A DNA stretch of 5,552 nt from an uncultured Eubacteriales bacterium (GCA_900557175.1 USSL01000131.1:1-5552); one strand, 5' to 3'; shown: positions 1 to 4,910, counted from the stretch's first letter. The notes: generated by a model not told the origin, from the sequence alone. Made by a program: numbers and translations.

Positions 1-455
1 ATCAAGGCAATGAAAAGACCAATACCGCCGGTTACGGCATATTTCAGATTCATCGGTATGGCATTAAAAATAGCCTCGCGGACATTCGTCAGTGATAAGA
101 TGATAAAAATAATACCCTCGACAAATACAGCTGTCAGTGCAACCTCCCATGAGTAACCCATTTTAAGAACAACGGTATAAGCAAAAAAGGCATTAAGTCC
201 CATGCCCGGTGCAAGTGCAAACGGATAATTTGCAAGACCTGCCATTAATAAAGTTGCAAGACAGGAAGCAATTGCTGTCGCTGTGAATACCGCGCCCTTA
301 TCCATTCCTGCAGCTTCAAGAATTGACGGATTGACCGCCAAAATGTAGGCCATTGCCATAAACGTTGTTACACCGGCAATAAGCTCTGTCTTTACGTCTG
401 TGCTGTGTTCTTTTAAGTGAAACAGCCTGTCAAGAAACCCTTGTTTCTGATTCAT
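1..455 (-). CDS. NCS2/AzgA-type purine (adenine/guanine/hypoxanthine) permease, N-terminal part
   Basis: The gene is cut by the window edge; 151 residues from the start are visible, of a family that usually runs 430-480. The product should be an inner-membrane proton-coupled importer of purine bases such as hypoxanthine, guanine or adenine. Seen in the sequence: an amphipathic N-terminus (GFLDRLFHLKEHSTDVKTEL, residues 6-25), the first membrane segment GVTTFMAMAYILAVNPSIL (28-46), the family hallmark FALAPGMGLNAFFAY (79-93), and SLTNVREAIFNAIPMNLKYA (121-140), all characteristic of the AzgA/PbuG/PbuO branch. Start: ATG at 455-453 follows a strong AAGGAGG (complement of 464-470) at 8 nt; an upstream ATG at 460-458 reads into a stop after two codons. 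It is divergent from the DUF421 gene and has its own consensus promoter. The family call is firm, but which purine it carries cannot be told from the N-terminus. Confidence 0.93.
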   Translation of the reverse strand, partial: MNQKQGFLDRLFHLKEHSTDVKTELIAGVTTFMAMAYILAVNPSILEAAGMDKGAVFTATAIASCLATLLMAGLANYPFALAPGMGLNAFFAYTVVLKMGYSWEVALTAVFVEGIIFIILSLTNVREAIFNAIPMNLKYAVTGGIGLFIAL

Positions 456-488
456 AACATTTTCCTCCTTCTGTTTTTCAGAAATTTC

Positions 489-517
489 ATTATAGATGTA
501 TTTTTAATAAGTGTCAA
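489..517 (-). promoter_or_regulatory. Consensus sigma-A promoter of the purine permease
   Basis: On the minus strand this reads TTGACA (512-517), a 17-bp spacer, then TATAAT (489-494). Both hexamers and the spacing match the sigma-A consensus exactly. Transcription should start near 482, leaving a leader of only about 27 nt before the ATG at 455. The leader holds a small hairpin, TTCTG / CAGAA with a five-base loop (469-483), whose 3' arm touches the Shine-Dalgarno. There is no room for a purine riboswitch aptamer. Confidence 0.88.
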
Positions 518-544
518 CGATAAAACGCCTGCAATTCATTATTT

Positions 545-574
545 TTGCTAATAAGATTTATTATTTTTTATACT
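545..574 (+). promoter_or_regulatory. Probable promoter of the DUF421 gene
   Basis: TTGCTA (545-550), an 18-bp spacer and TATACT (569-574) form a plausible sigma-A promoter. The -10 matches five of six consensus bases and the -35 four of six. Transcription would start near 581, giving a leader of about 69 nt. The -10 forms the left arm of the inverted repeat at 566-587. This is the best promoter match I find in the 456-649 gap, but AT-rich DNA gives chance matches. Confidence 0.45.
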
Positions 575-587
575 ATAAAGTATAAAA
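566..587. repeat. 9-bp perfect inverted repeat over the DUF421 -10 box
   Basis: TTTTATACT (566-574) and AGTATAAAA (579-587) are exact reverse complements separated by ATAA. The dyad covers the proposed -10 and the expected transcription start, a position suited to a repressor operator. It is entirely AT-rich, apart from one C and one G, so a chance origin is possible. No known operator is recognised. Confidence 0.5.
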
Positions 588-597
588 GTGTGCATGA

Positions 598-609
598 AAT
601 AACGTTATT
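598..609. repeat. 12-bp perfect palindrome in the DUF421 leader
   Basis: AATAACGTTATT is its own reverse complement. It lies downstream of the proposed transcription start and about 29 nt before the Shine-Dalgarno of the DUF421 gene. It could be a regulator half-site pair or be fortuitous; I do not recognise it as a named motif. Confidence 0.4.
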
Positions 610-637
610 CTGCCATATTAAAAATAAACCTTTTTTC

Positions 638-643
638 AGGAGG
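638..643 (+). promoter_or_regulatory. Ribosome binding site deciding the DUF421 start
   Basis: AGGAGG ends directly before an in-frame ATG at 644-646, which is too close to be used. The next in-frame ATG, 650-652, is spaced by 6 nt, so that one is taken as the start. The reading frame stays open upstream to 545, but nothing there resembles an initiation site or the protein family. Confidence 0.85.
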
Positions 644-649
644 ATGTTT

Positions 650-1396
650 ATGGAATTATTGCATATTGCCGCTGTCAGTACCGGTTCAATTATCGCCCTC
701 TTTATATTAACTAAAATTCTCGGCTGCCGCCAAATGTCACAGCTGAGTATGTTTGACTATATCAACGGCATTACGATTGGCTCGATTGCCGCTGAAATGG
801 CTACTTCGCTTGAAAATGATTTTTTTAAGCCGCTGACAGCAATGATTATTTACGCAGCCACCGCCCTTTTATTTTCCAAGCTTTCCTGCACCTCAATCAT
901 GGCAAGACGGCTTATTGTCGGAAAACCATCGATTCTTTATCAAAACGGATGCCTGTATTTTAAAAATATGAAACGGGCTAATTTAGATTTAAACGAATTT
1001 ATGTCACAGTGCCGCGTCAACGGCTACTTTGACATTGCAGACATTCAGACTGCCGTCCTTGAGTCCAACGGCCACATAAGCTTTCTTCCAAAAGCCGGCG
1101 CCCGCCCCGTCACGCCGGACGATTTGCAGCTGACAGCCGGAGAAAAAACAAAAGCTTCAGATGTGACTTTTATGGCTGAGCAGGATTTTCTTGTTGCCAA
1201 TGTCATTATCGACGGCAACATTATGAAAAAGAACTTAGCCCATACCGGTCACGATGAAAAATGGCTTAAAGATCAGCTGAAAGCCCACGGCGTCAGCGAT
1301 GTCAGGGAAGTTTTCCTTGCCACCTGCGATAAAAAAAATACGGTGCGTGTCTATCAAAGACTTTCCGCACCGTACAAATTCGATGTTCTTAGCTAA
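650..1396 (+). CDS. DUF421 (YetF/YcaP-like) membrane protein
   Basis: A 248-residue integral membrane protein of the DUF421 family. Relatives in Bacillus include YetF and YkjA; the family has no settled biochemical function, though some members are associated with spore membranes. Seen: hydrophobic segments at about 4-22, 38-50 and 60-77; the family motif TKILGCRQMSQLSMFDYING (21-40), where many relatives have GKRQ in place of GCRQ; ITIGSIAAEMATSLEND (41-57); and a soluble cytoplasmic C-terminal part with GKPSILYQNG (91-100), the DUF421 core NLDLNEFMSQCRVNGYFDIA (111-130) and DIQTAVLESNGHISFLPKA (131-149). The 230-248 stretch is polar. Start chosen from the AGGAGG at 638-643. The gene is convergent with the antiporter gene with a 26-bp gap, and its last 20 codons also form that gene's terminator on the other strand. 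I see no clear terminator of its own just downstream. Family assignment is firm; the role is unknown. Confidence 0.92.
   Translation: MELLHIAAVSTGSIIALFILTKILGCRQMSQLSMFDYINGITIGSIAAEMATSLENDFFKPLTAMIIYAATALLFSKLSCTSIMARRLIVGKPSILYQNGCLYFKNMKRANLDLNEFMSQCRVNGYFDIADIQTAVLESNGHISFLPKAGARPVTPDDLQLTAGEKTKASDVTFMAEQDFLVANVIIDGNIMKKNLAHTGHDEKWLKDQLKAHGVSDVREVFLATCDKKNTVRVYQRLSAPYKFDVLS
1331..1374 (-). terminator. Intrinsic terminator of the antiporter gene, embedded in the DUF421 coding sequence
   Basis: Arms TACGGTGCG (1339-1347) and CGCACCGTA (1366-1374) form a perfect 9-bp GC-rich stem. The 18-nt loop can fold further through GTCT (1349-1352) and AGAC (1358-1361). Eight A bases at 1331-1338 become a T8 tract directly after the stem when read on the minus strand, giving canonical intrinsic terminator geometry. 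It lies 48 nt past the antiporter stop at 1423, within codons of about residues 230-242 of the convergent DUF421 gene. Read on the plus strand the stem is not followed by a T tract, so it should act in one direction only. Confidence 0.82.
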
Positions 1397-1450
1397 AACT
1401 GCCCATTTGTTTTTCTTAAAATTCAAGCTGACGGTTTATTTTTCTTAAAA
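1393..1450. repeat. Imperfect 29-bp tandem repeat at the convergent gene junction
   Basis: Units 1393-1421 and 1422-1450 abut. Read on the minus strand both begin TTTTAAGAAAAA and continue with similar bases; I count 22 identities in 29. The plus-strand TAA stop of DUF421 (1394-1396) and the minus-strand stop of the antiporter (1423-1425) occupy equivalent positions in the two units. An old tandem duplication is one explanation; low-complexity A/T tracts account for the most similar part. Confidence 0.5.
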
Positions 1451-2727
1451 ATAATAAAGCAGAGTGCGCTGACGGCCATAATCATCGGATAAAATAAATA
1501 CGGCATGATGTTAAACGGTGTCAGCCCTGTCGCCTCCGCCGCCAGCAGTAACTGGGCGCCATAAGGAATCATGCCCTGTCCGACCGCCGTAAAAATATCC
1601 AAAAGTGACGCCGAGCGCTTCGGTTCTATGCCGTATTCCTCACTGATTTCCTTTGCAATAGGACCTGCAATAACAATGGCCACTGTATTATTGGCTGTCG
1701 CCATATCGACAAGCAGTGACAGTACAGCAATACCAAACTCCGCGCCCTTTTTGCCCTTAATCCGCTTGCGGATAAAATCCAAAATATAGGCAATACCGCC
1801 GTTATGGCGGACAATGGCAACGATACAGGCAACAACAATCGAAATGACGGTAATGTCATACATGCCCATAATGCCGCCGGAGCCGTCCGGCCCCTTGGCC
1901 ATCGCAACAAACATCTGCTGCCACTGGATTGCGCCTGTGGCAATACCGATAACAAGCGACACGACTGTACCGCTGATGAGTACGGCAAACACATTAAACC
2001 CGACGAGTGCACCGATAAGCACAACAATATACGGTACAATTTTAATTATGTCATAGGACAGTTCTTCGGTCATTGTATACGATGTACTTCCCGAAAGCAC
2101 GCCAAACAAAATCAATGCAATGATGGCCGCCGGAAGTACAATTAAAAAATTCGCCTTAAACTTATCCTTCATCTCACAGCCCTGTGTTTTGACTGCCGCA
2201 ATCGTTGTATCAGAAATCATTGACAGATTATCGCCAAACATAGCGCCGCTGACAACTGCGCCGATGCAAAGTGCCATCGAATAACCTGTTTTATCACTGA
2301 TGCCGACAGCAATCGGCGCCAATGCCGCAATTGTCCCCATACTTGTCCCCATTGACAGCGAAATAAAACAGCCAATAACCATCAATCCGACAACCGCAAC
2401 CGATGACGGCAAAATTGAAAGGCTGAAATTAACTGTGCTCTCCACGCCGCCGGCTGCAGATACAGCGCCTGAAAATGCACCGGCCGCTAGAAAAATAAGA
2501 CACATCGTAATAATGTTTTCATCACCGACGCCTGACGCTACCATTTTAATTTTTTCATTGAAGGACACTTTCCTGTTTTGAAGGAAAGCCACCATAAGTG
2601 CAATTAAAAATCCGACAATCGCCGGCATTCCGTAAAAATCACCGCTGATACATCCCATTCCGAGAAATATGACGAGAAAAACGCCAATCGGAAGCAGCGC
2701 GCTTAACTTACCCTTTGTAGTTTCCAT
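1423..2727 (-). CDS. nhaC: Na+/H+ antiporter, NhaC family
   Basis: A 434-residue polytopic membrane protein, close to the usual NhaC length, expected to exchange cytoplasmic sodium for external protons and so help pH and sodium homeostasis. Seen: about eleven hydrophobic segments (including roughly 10-27, 33-50, 72-90, 109-125, 193-211, 229-264, 291-307 and 409-427); the MGTSMGTIAALAPIAVGIS stretch (126-144); the family hallmark GAMFGDNLSMISDTT (161-175), with the acidic residues expected in the transport site; and a second conserved segment ATANNTVAIVIAGPIAKEIS (343-362). Start ATG at 2727-2725 follows AAGGGAG (complement of 2734-2740) at 6 nt. The gene has its own promoter and terminator and so is probably monocistronic. 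NhaC relatives also include malate/lactate antiporters (MleN-like), so the exact substrate pair is uncertain; the superfamily is not. Confidence 0.9.
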   Translation of the reverse strand: METTKGKLSALLPIGVFLVIFLGMGCISGDFYGMPAIVGFLIALMVAFLQNRKVSFNEKIKMVASGVGDENIITMCLIFLAAGAFSGAVSAAGGVESTVNFSLSILPSSVAVVGLMVIGCFISLSMGTSMGTIAALAPIAVGISDKTGYSMALCIGAVVSGAMFGDNLSMISDTTIAAVKTQGCEMKDKFKANFLIVLPAAIIALILFGVLSGSTSYTMTEELSYDIIKIVPYIVVLIGALVGFNVFAVLISGTVVSLVIGIATGAIQWQQMFVAMAKGPDGSGGIMGMYDITVISIVVACIVAIVRHNGGIAYILDFIRKRIKGKKGAEFGIAVLSLLVDMATANNTVAIVIAGPIAKEISEEYGIEPKRSASLLDIFTAVGQGMIPYGAQLLLAAEATGLTPFNIMPYLFYPMIMAVSALCFIIFKKNKPSA

Positions 2728-2762
2728 ACAATTCTCCCTTTATTTTATTTTTGACACCGTCT

Positions 2763-2791
2763 ATTATATCGTTCCTGCATGATAATTTCAA
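2763..2791 (-). promoter_or_regulatory. Promoter of the antiporter gene
   Basis: On the minus strand TTGAAA (2786-2791), a 17-bp spacer and TATAAT (2763-2768) make a strong sigma-A promoter. The expected start is near 2756, with a leader of about 29 nt. The -35 overlaps one edge of the dyad at 2789-2813. Confidence 0.82.
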
Positions 2792-2813
2792 TAATAATTA
2801 TCACTTATCATTG
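2789..2813. promoter_or_regulatory. Candidate shared operator between divergent promoters
   Basis: Arms CAATAATAAT (2789-2798) and CTTATCATTG (2804-2813) match as reverse complements at 8 of 10 positions around TATCA. The element fills the space between the antiporter -35 (2786-2791) and the DUF1836 -35 (2811-2816), touching both. Its left 15 bases, CAATAATAATTATCA, match the Firmicute 7-1-7 Fur box pattern TGATAATNATTATCA at 12 of 14 fixed positions, and minus-strand GATAAG and GATAAT hexamers follow each other. A regulator bound here could control both genes. AT-rich background makes Fur itself only a possibility; the DUF1836 product is another candidate. Confidence 0.45.
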
Positions 2814-2839
2814 ACCTTGTACCGCCTTTCATATATAAT
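2811..2839 (+). promoter_or_regulatory. Promoter of the DUF1836 gene
   Basis: TTGACC (2811-2816), a 17-bp spacer and TATAAT (2834-2839) form a near-consensus sigma-A promoter with a single mismatch. Transcription should start near 2846, leaving a leader of about 50 nt that contains the palindrome GTCATATGAC (2873-2882). Confidence 0.82.
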
Positions 2840-2872
2840 TACATTGTGAAATGACAATAAAAACTACATTAC

Positions 2873-2882
2873 GTCATATGAC
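2873..2882. repeat. 10-bp palindrome in the DUF1836 leader
   Basis: GTCATATGAC is a perfect palindrome that ends 4 bases before the AGGTGA ribosome binding site (2887-2892). It lies downstream of the predicted transcription start, so it could be a repressor roadblock site or chance. No named motif is recognised. Confidence 0.35.
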
Positions 2883-2896
2883 AGACAGGTGATAGA

Positions 2897-3553
2897 ATGA
2901 GCGAAGAAAAAAGCAAAGTAATAACTGATATTTTAAAACTAATTGAAAAGACGCGCAGTGAAAAGCTTGCCGCCGACTACATTCATCCGTCAGGTATTCC
3001 GGATATCGACCTTTATATGGATCAGATCACAACCTTTATGGACGAGCATCTTGCCACAACAAAGCGGTATGAGGATGATAAAATTCTCACAAAGACAATG
3101 ATCAACAATTATGCAAAGAATAATCTGCTGCCGCCGCCGGAAAAAAAGAAGTATTCAAAAGACCACCTTCTTATACTGACATTTATTTACTATTATAAAA
3201 ATATTTTATCTATCAATGATATTCAGACACTTCTGGCACCGCTAAAGGAAATGTATTTTAAAAAAGACCGGACGCCGGATTTAGGCACCATTTACGAACG
3301 CATTTTCAATATGGAAATATCCCAGTCGGAACCGATTCTTGATGATATTCAGACAAAGCTTAACGCTGCCAAGGATATTTTTCCTGACACCGAAGGCGAT
3401 GAAAAAGAGCTTCTGATATTTTTCAGCTTTATCTGCCTTTTGAGCTACGACATTTACATTAAAAAGCAGCTTGTAGAAAAGCTCATTGATCAGATGTCCG
3501 AAAATGCCGAAGCATCCGACACAAAAGAAAAGAATAAAACCCATAAAAAATAG
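2897..3553 (+). CDS. DUF1836 family protein, putative HTH DNA-binding regulator
   Basis: A 218-residue soluble protein of the DUF1836 family, found mainly in Firmicutes and generally thought to be DNA-binding through a MerR-like winged helix. Function is not established. Seen: a charged N-terminal helix (1-25); IDLYMDQITTFMDEHL (37-52), which matches the start of the domain; the conserved helix-turn-helix-like core LTKTMINNYAKNNLLPPP (64-81) with the PPP turn, followed by KKKYSKDHLLILTFIYYYKN (83-102) and ILSINDIQTLL (103-113); a helical C-terminal part with a hydrophobic patch (171-190); and a lysine-rich tail (205-218). No signal peptide or convincing membrane span. ATG at 2897 follows AGGTGA (2887-2892) by 4 nt. 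It is divergent from nhaC around a possible shared operator and convergent with a TrpR-like regulator whose terminator it shares. Autoregulation or nhaC control is inference. Confidence 0.85.
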   Translation: MSEEKSKVITDILKLIEKTRSEKLAADYIHPSGIPDIDLYMDQITTFMDEHLATTKRYEDDKILTKTMINNYAKNNLLPPPEKKKYSKDHLLILTFIYYYKNILSINDIQTLLAPLKEMYFKKDRTPDLGTIYERIFNMEISQSEPILDDIQTKLNAAKDIFPDTEGDEKELLIFFSFICLLSYDIYIKKQLVEKLIDQMSENAEASDTKEKNKTHKK

Positions 3554-3579
3554 AATGTGCCGCGGCACATTCTATTTTT
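3546..3579. terminator. Bidirectional intrinsic terminator formed by a perfect palindrome holding both stop codons
   Basis: Arms TAGAATGTGC (3551-3560) and GCACATTCTA (3565-3574) flank CGCG, making a 24-bp perfect palindrome; A5 on the left (3546-3550) and T5 on the right (3575-3579) extend the symmetry to 34 bp. On either strand this reads as a GC-containing hairpin followed by a T run. The TAG of the DUF1836 gene is the first three bases of the stem (3551-3553) and the TAG of the convergent yerC-like gene is its mirror image (3572-3574). Confidence 0.92.
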
Positions 3580-3865
3580 CTTCTTCAAGACGCTTCATCA
3601 CCATATCATAGCCGTCATTGCCATAATTTAATGAACGGTTCACACGGCTGATTGTCGCTGTTGATGCGCCTGTCTTTTCTGCAATTTCAAGATAGGTTCT
3701 CTGCTCTCTTAACATCTTTGCCACTTCAAAACGCTGGGACAGTGACAAAAGTTCATTGATTGTACATAAATCTTCAAAAAACTCAAAACATTCTTCTGTG
3801 TCCTTAAGACACATAATTGCTTTAAAAAGCTGTTCGACCTCGGATGTTCTTATCTTTTTATTCAT
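3572..3865 (-). CDS. YerC/YecD family TrpR-like transcriptional regulator
   Basis: A 97-residue protein of the YerC/YecD family, small relatives of the Trp repressor common in Firmicutes. These are all-helical dimeric DNA-binding proteins; some members have been proposed to control histidine biosynthesis (HisR), but nothing here shows the ligand or target. Seen: an N-terminal helical part, EEFF-like CFEFFEDLCTINELLSLSQR (26-45), characteristic of the family; FEVAKMLREQRTYLEIAEKT (46-65); and the helix-turn-helix with recognition helix ASTATISRVNRSLNYG (67-82). The length is normal for the family and the C-terminal EEEK is intact. ATG at 3865-3863 follows a perfect AAGGAGG (complement of 3874-3880) at 8 nt. 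It lies 102 bp downstream of the araC-type gene on the same strand with no convincing terminator between them, so readthrough is possible in addition to its own candidate promoter. The stop is inside the shared terminator. Confidence 0.93.
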   Translation of the reverse strand: MNKKIRTSEVEQLFKAIMCLKDTEECFEFFEDLCTINELLSLSQRFEVAKMLREQRTYLEIAEKTGASTATISRVNRSLNYGNDGYDMVMKRLEEEK

Positions 3866-3883
3866 TACAAAATCCTCCTTGTA
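3866..3883 (-). promoter_or_regulatory. Small hairpin presenting the yerC-like Shine-Dalgarno in its loop
   Basis: In the minus-strand transcript TACAA (3879-3883) can pair with TTGTA (3866-3870), leaving the GGAGG-containing loop between them. The stem is only five A/U-rich pairs plus one G-C, so it is weak. It may equally be a short dyad bound by a regulator, or chance. Confidence 0.25.
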
Positions 3884-3917
3884 CCCTCAACACACTTTAA
3901 TACGATTTCGTGCTTTT

Positions 3918-3946
3918 ATTTTAACATTTTACAGAGATAAAGTCCA
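3918..3946 (-). promoter_or_regulatory. Candidate promoter of the yerC-like gene
   Basis: On the minus strand TGGACT (3941-3946), a 17-bp spacer and TAAAAT (3918-3923) match the sigma-A consensus at four and five of six positions. The expected start is near 3911, leaving a leader of about 46 nt. Moderate match only; cotranscription from the upstream araC-type gene is an alternative. Confidence 0.42.
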
Positions 3947-3948
3947 TC

Positions 3949-3966
3949 ATTATTTTCTAAAATAAT
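3949..3966. repeat. AT-rich inverted repeat between araC-type and yerC-like genes
   Basis: ATTATTTT (3949-3956) and AAAATAAT (3959-3966) are perfect reverse complements around CT. It begins two bases beyond the candidate -35 of the yerC-like gene and directly follows the araC-type stop. With no G/C pairs and no following T run on the minus strand it is a poor intrinsic terminator; an operator role is conceivable. Confidence 0.4.
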
Positions 3967-3967
3967 T

Positions 3968-4786
3968 CTAAAACATTGTCACTTTCTTCTCTCTGCGGTA
4001 CTGCGCCGGTGTCTTGCCTTCAATTTTTTTAAAGGCTGCACAAAAATAATCGCAGTTATCAAAGCCACATTCCCGGCTTATATCATAAATTTTCTTTTCG
4101 GTCGCCTCAAGCAGCAGTCTCGCACGTTCATGCCGAAGCTGGCGCACATTCTGCATCGGCGGTTTATGATAAACCGCCTTGTAAGCCCTTGTAAAATAGC
4201 TCTGACTCGTTCCGTATATTTTTGCAAGCTCCTCCAGCGTAATATTTTCACAGAAATGATGACGAATATACTTGTCAACCTCCCAGAGCTTAATATCAAC
4301 AACGTTATCCTTCTGCCGCGCCTGCCCGATATCATGGAGAAGATTTTGAAATACAAGGGACGCCTTATAAAAATCCTGTTTGTATGTATAAAGACAGCGG
4401 CACATCTCATTTTTCGTATGACGCAGCCGTCCCATATCAATATCAAAAACTTCAAAAAAGTTAAGCTTTAAATATTTCAGTATGTTTTCACAAAAAGCGC
4501 CGCCAAATAAAAACATCCAGCCGCCGCCCTCGACCATTGTATTTTCCTTAAAATGATAAGCGCCGCTTTTTTTCAGAAATATCCCCTTTCCTTCATGGAC
4601 TGTCTGACGGTGTTTTCCGTCAAAAATAATGACACGCCCCCGGCGTCTTACATATAAACAGTAATATTTCGGATTTATATCAAATTCACCAAGATTTTGT
4701 GCATCTGTTTCCAGTATATAAGTGAGTATTATAGGCAATGTGCCCGTTATCTCCGACATTTTTGTTATTGCTTGTAATTTTTCCAT
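3968..4786 (-). CDS. AraC-family transcriptional regulator
   Basis: A 272-residue regulator with a typical AraC layout: an N-terminal ligand-sensing cupin-like half and a C-terminal double helix-turn-helix. Seen: beta-rich N-terminal part, YYCLYVRRRGRVIIFDGKHR (41-60), EGKGIFLKKSGAYHF (65-79) and GGGWMFLFGG (87-96); a helical linker (about 140-180); first HTH NITLEELAKIYGTSQSYFTR (181-200) followed by AYKAVYHKPP (201-210); second HTH KKIYDISRECGFDNCDYFCA (231-250) and the signature end AFKKIEGKTPAQYRRE (251-266). The ligand is unknown. ATG at 4786-4784 has an AAGGGC (complement of 4795-4800) 8 nt upstream, a modest Shine-Dalgarno. It is divergent from the short-chain fatty acid transporter gene, whose promoter lacks a good -35, so it is the natural candidate activator of that gene (inference). 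The N-terminal half is unusually rich in basic residues for a sensor domain. Confidence 0.92.
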   Translation of the reverse strand: MEKLQAITKMSEITGTLPIILTYILETDAQNLGEFDINPKYYCLYVRRRGRVIIFDGKHRQTVHEGKGIFLKKSGAYHFKENTMVEGGGWMFLFGGAFCENILKYLKLNFFEVFDIDMGRLRHTKNEMCRCLYTYKQDFYKASLVFQNLLHDIGQARQKDNVVDIKLWEVDKYIRHHFCENITLEELAKIYGTSQSYFTRAYKAVYHKPPMQNVRQLRHERARLLLEATEKKIYDISRECGFDNCDYFCAAFKKIEGKTPAQYRREKKVTMF

Positions 4787-4858
4787 CGTCTTTCGCCCTT
4801 AAGTTCATTTTTTCAAAGTTATTACAATAATTTATCATGTATCTATTCTACGATATTT

Positions 4859-4887
4859 TGTATAATTAGTCTATAGTTGTTTGTTAA
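4859..4887 (-). promoter_or_regulatory. Tentative promoter of the araC-type gene, overlapping the atoE -10
   Basis: On the minus strand TTAACA (4882-4887), a 17-bp spacer and TATACA (4859-4864) match at five and four of six positions. The leader would be about 65 nt. Its -10 occupies the same bases as the -10 of the divergent transporter gene, so the two promoters could not be used at once. Weak -10; low certainty. Confidence 0.33.
4861..4866 (+). promoter_or_regulatory. -10 box of the transporter gene, no recognisable -35
   Basis: TATAAT is a perfect -10, with transcription expected near 4873 and a leader of about 54 nt. At 16-18 bp upstream there are only GTATCT, TGTATC and ATGTAT, none resembling TTGACA, and there is no TGN extension. 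Such a promoter usually needs an activator; the divergent AraC-type gene would supply one. Confidence 0.6.
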
Positions 4888-4899
4888 TTCACTAACAAA
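4880..4899. repeat. 7-bp inverted repeat in the araC/atoE intergenic region
   Basis: TTTGTTA (4880-4886) and TAACAAA (4893-4899) are perfect reverse complements around ATTCAC. The repeat overlaps the tentative -35 of the araC-type gene and lies in the expected leader of the transporter gene, so it could be an operator for autoregulation or a weak leader hairpin. Confidence 0.45.
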
Positions 4900-4910
4900 A
4901 AATCACCTAG

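Noticed and set aside
456..649. Possible purine riboswitch or PurBox upstream of the purine permease
   Set aside because: The consensus promoter leaves only about 27 nt of leader, and I find neither the conserved aptamer core nor a PurBox-like sequence on either strand.
545..649. N-terminal extension of the DUF421 protein by 35 residues
   Set aside because: The upstream part has no ribosome binding site, overlaps the likely promoter and dyads, and does not resemble the family; the AGGAGG fits the ATG at 650.
1235..1426. Minus-strand 63-codon open frame overlapping the DUF421 3' end
   Set aside because: It lies antisense to a well-supported family gene, contains the nhaC terminator hairpin and has no family resemblance.
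1571..2581. Several plus-strand open frames and one minus-strand frame (1626-2039) within nhaC
   Set aside because: They are out-of-frame shadows of a clearly conserved antiporter sequence, lack ribosome binding sites and have biased, low-complexity compositions.
3281..3568. Minus-strand 95-codon open frame opposite the DUF1836 gene, running into the terminator
   Set aside because: Its start has no Shine-Dalgarno, it begins inside the terminator palindrome, and its sequence is an antisense shadow.
3756..3965. Plus-strand 69-codon open frame across yerC and its promoter
   Set aside because: Antisense to yerC with no initiation signal or recognisable domain.
3949..3966. Intrinsic terminator after the araC-type gene
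   Set aside because: The stem is entirely A/T, the loop is two bases, and no T run follows it in the direction of transcription, so it was kept only as an inverted repeat.
4078..4471. Open frames on both strands inside the araC-type gene
   Set aside because: Both are alternative-frame readings of a conserved AraC double-HTH coding region.
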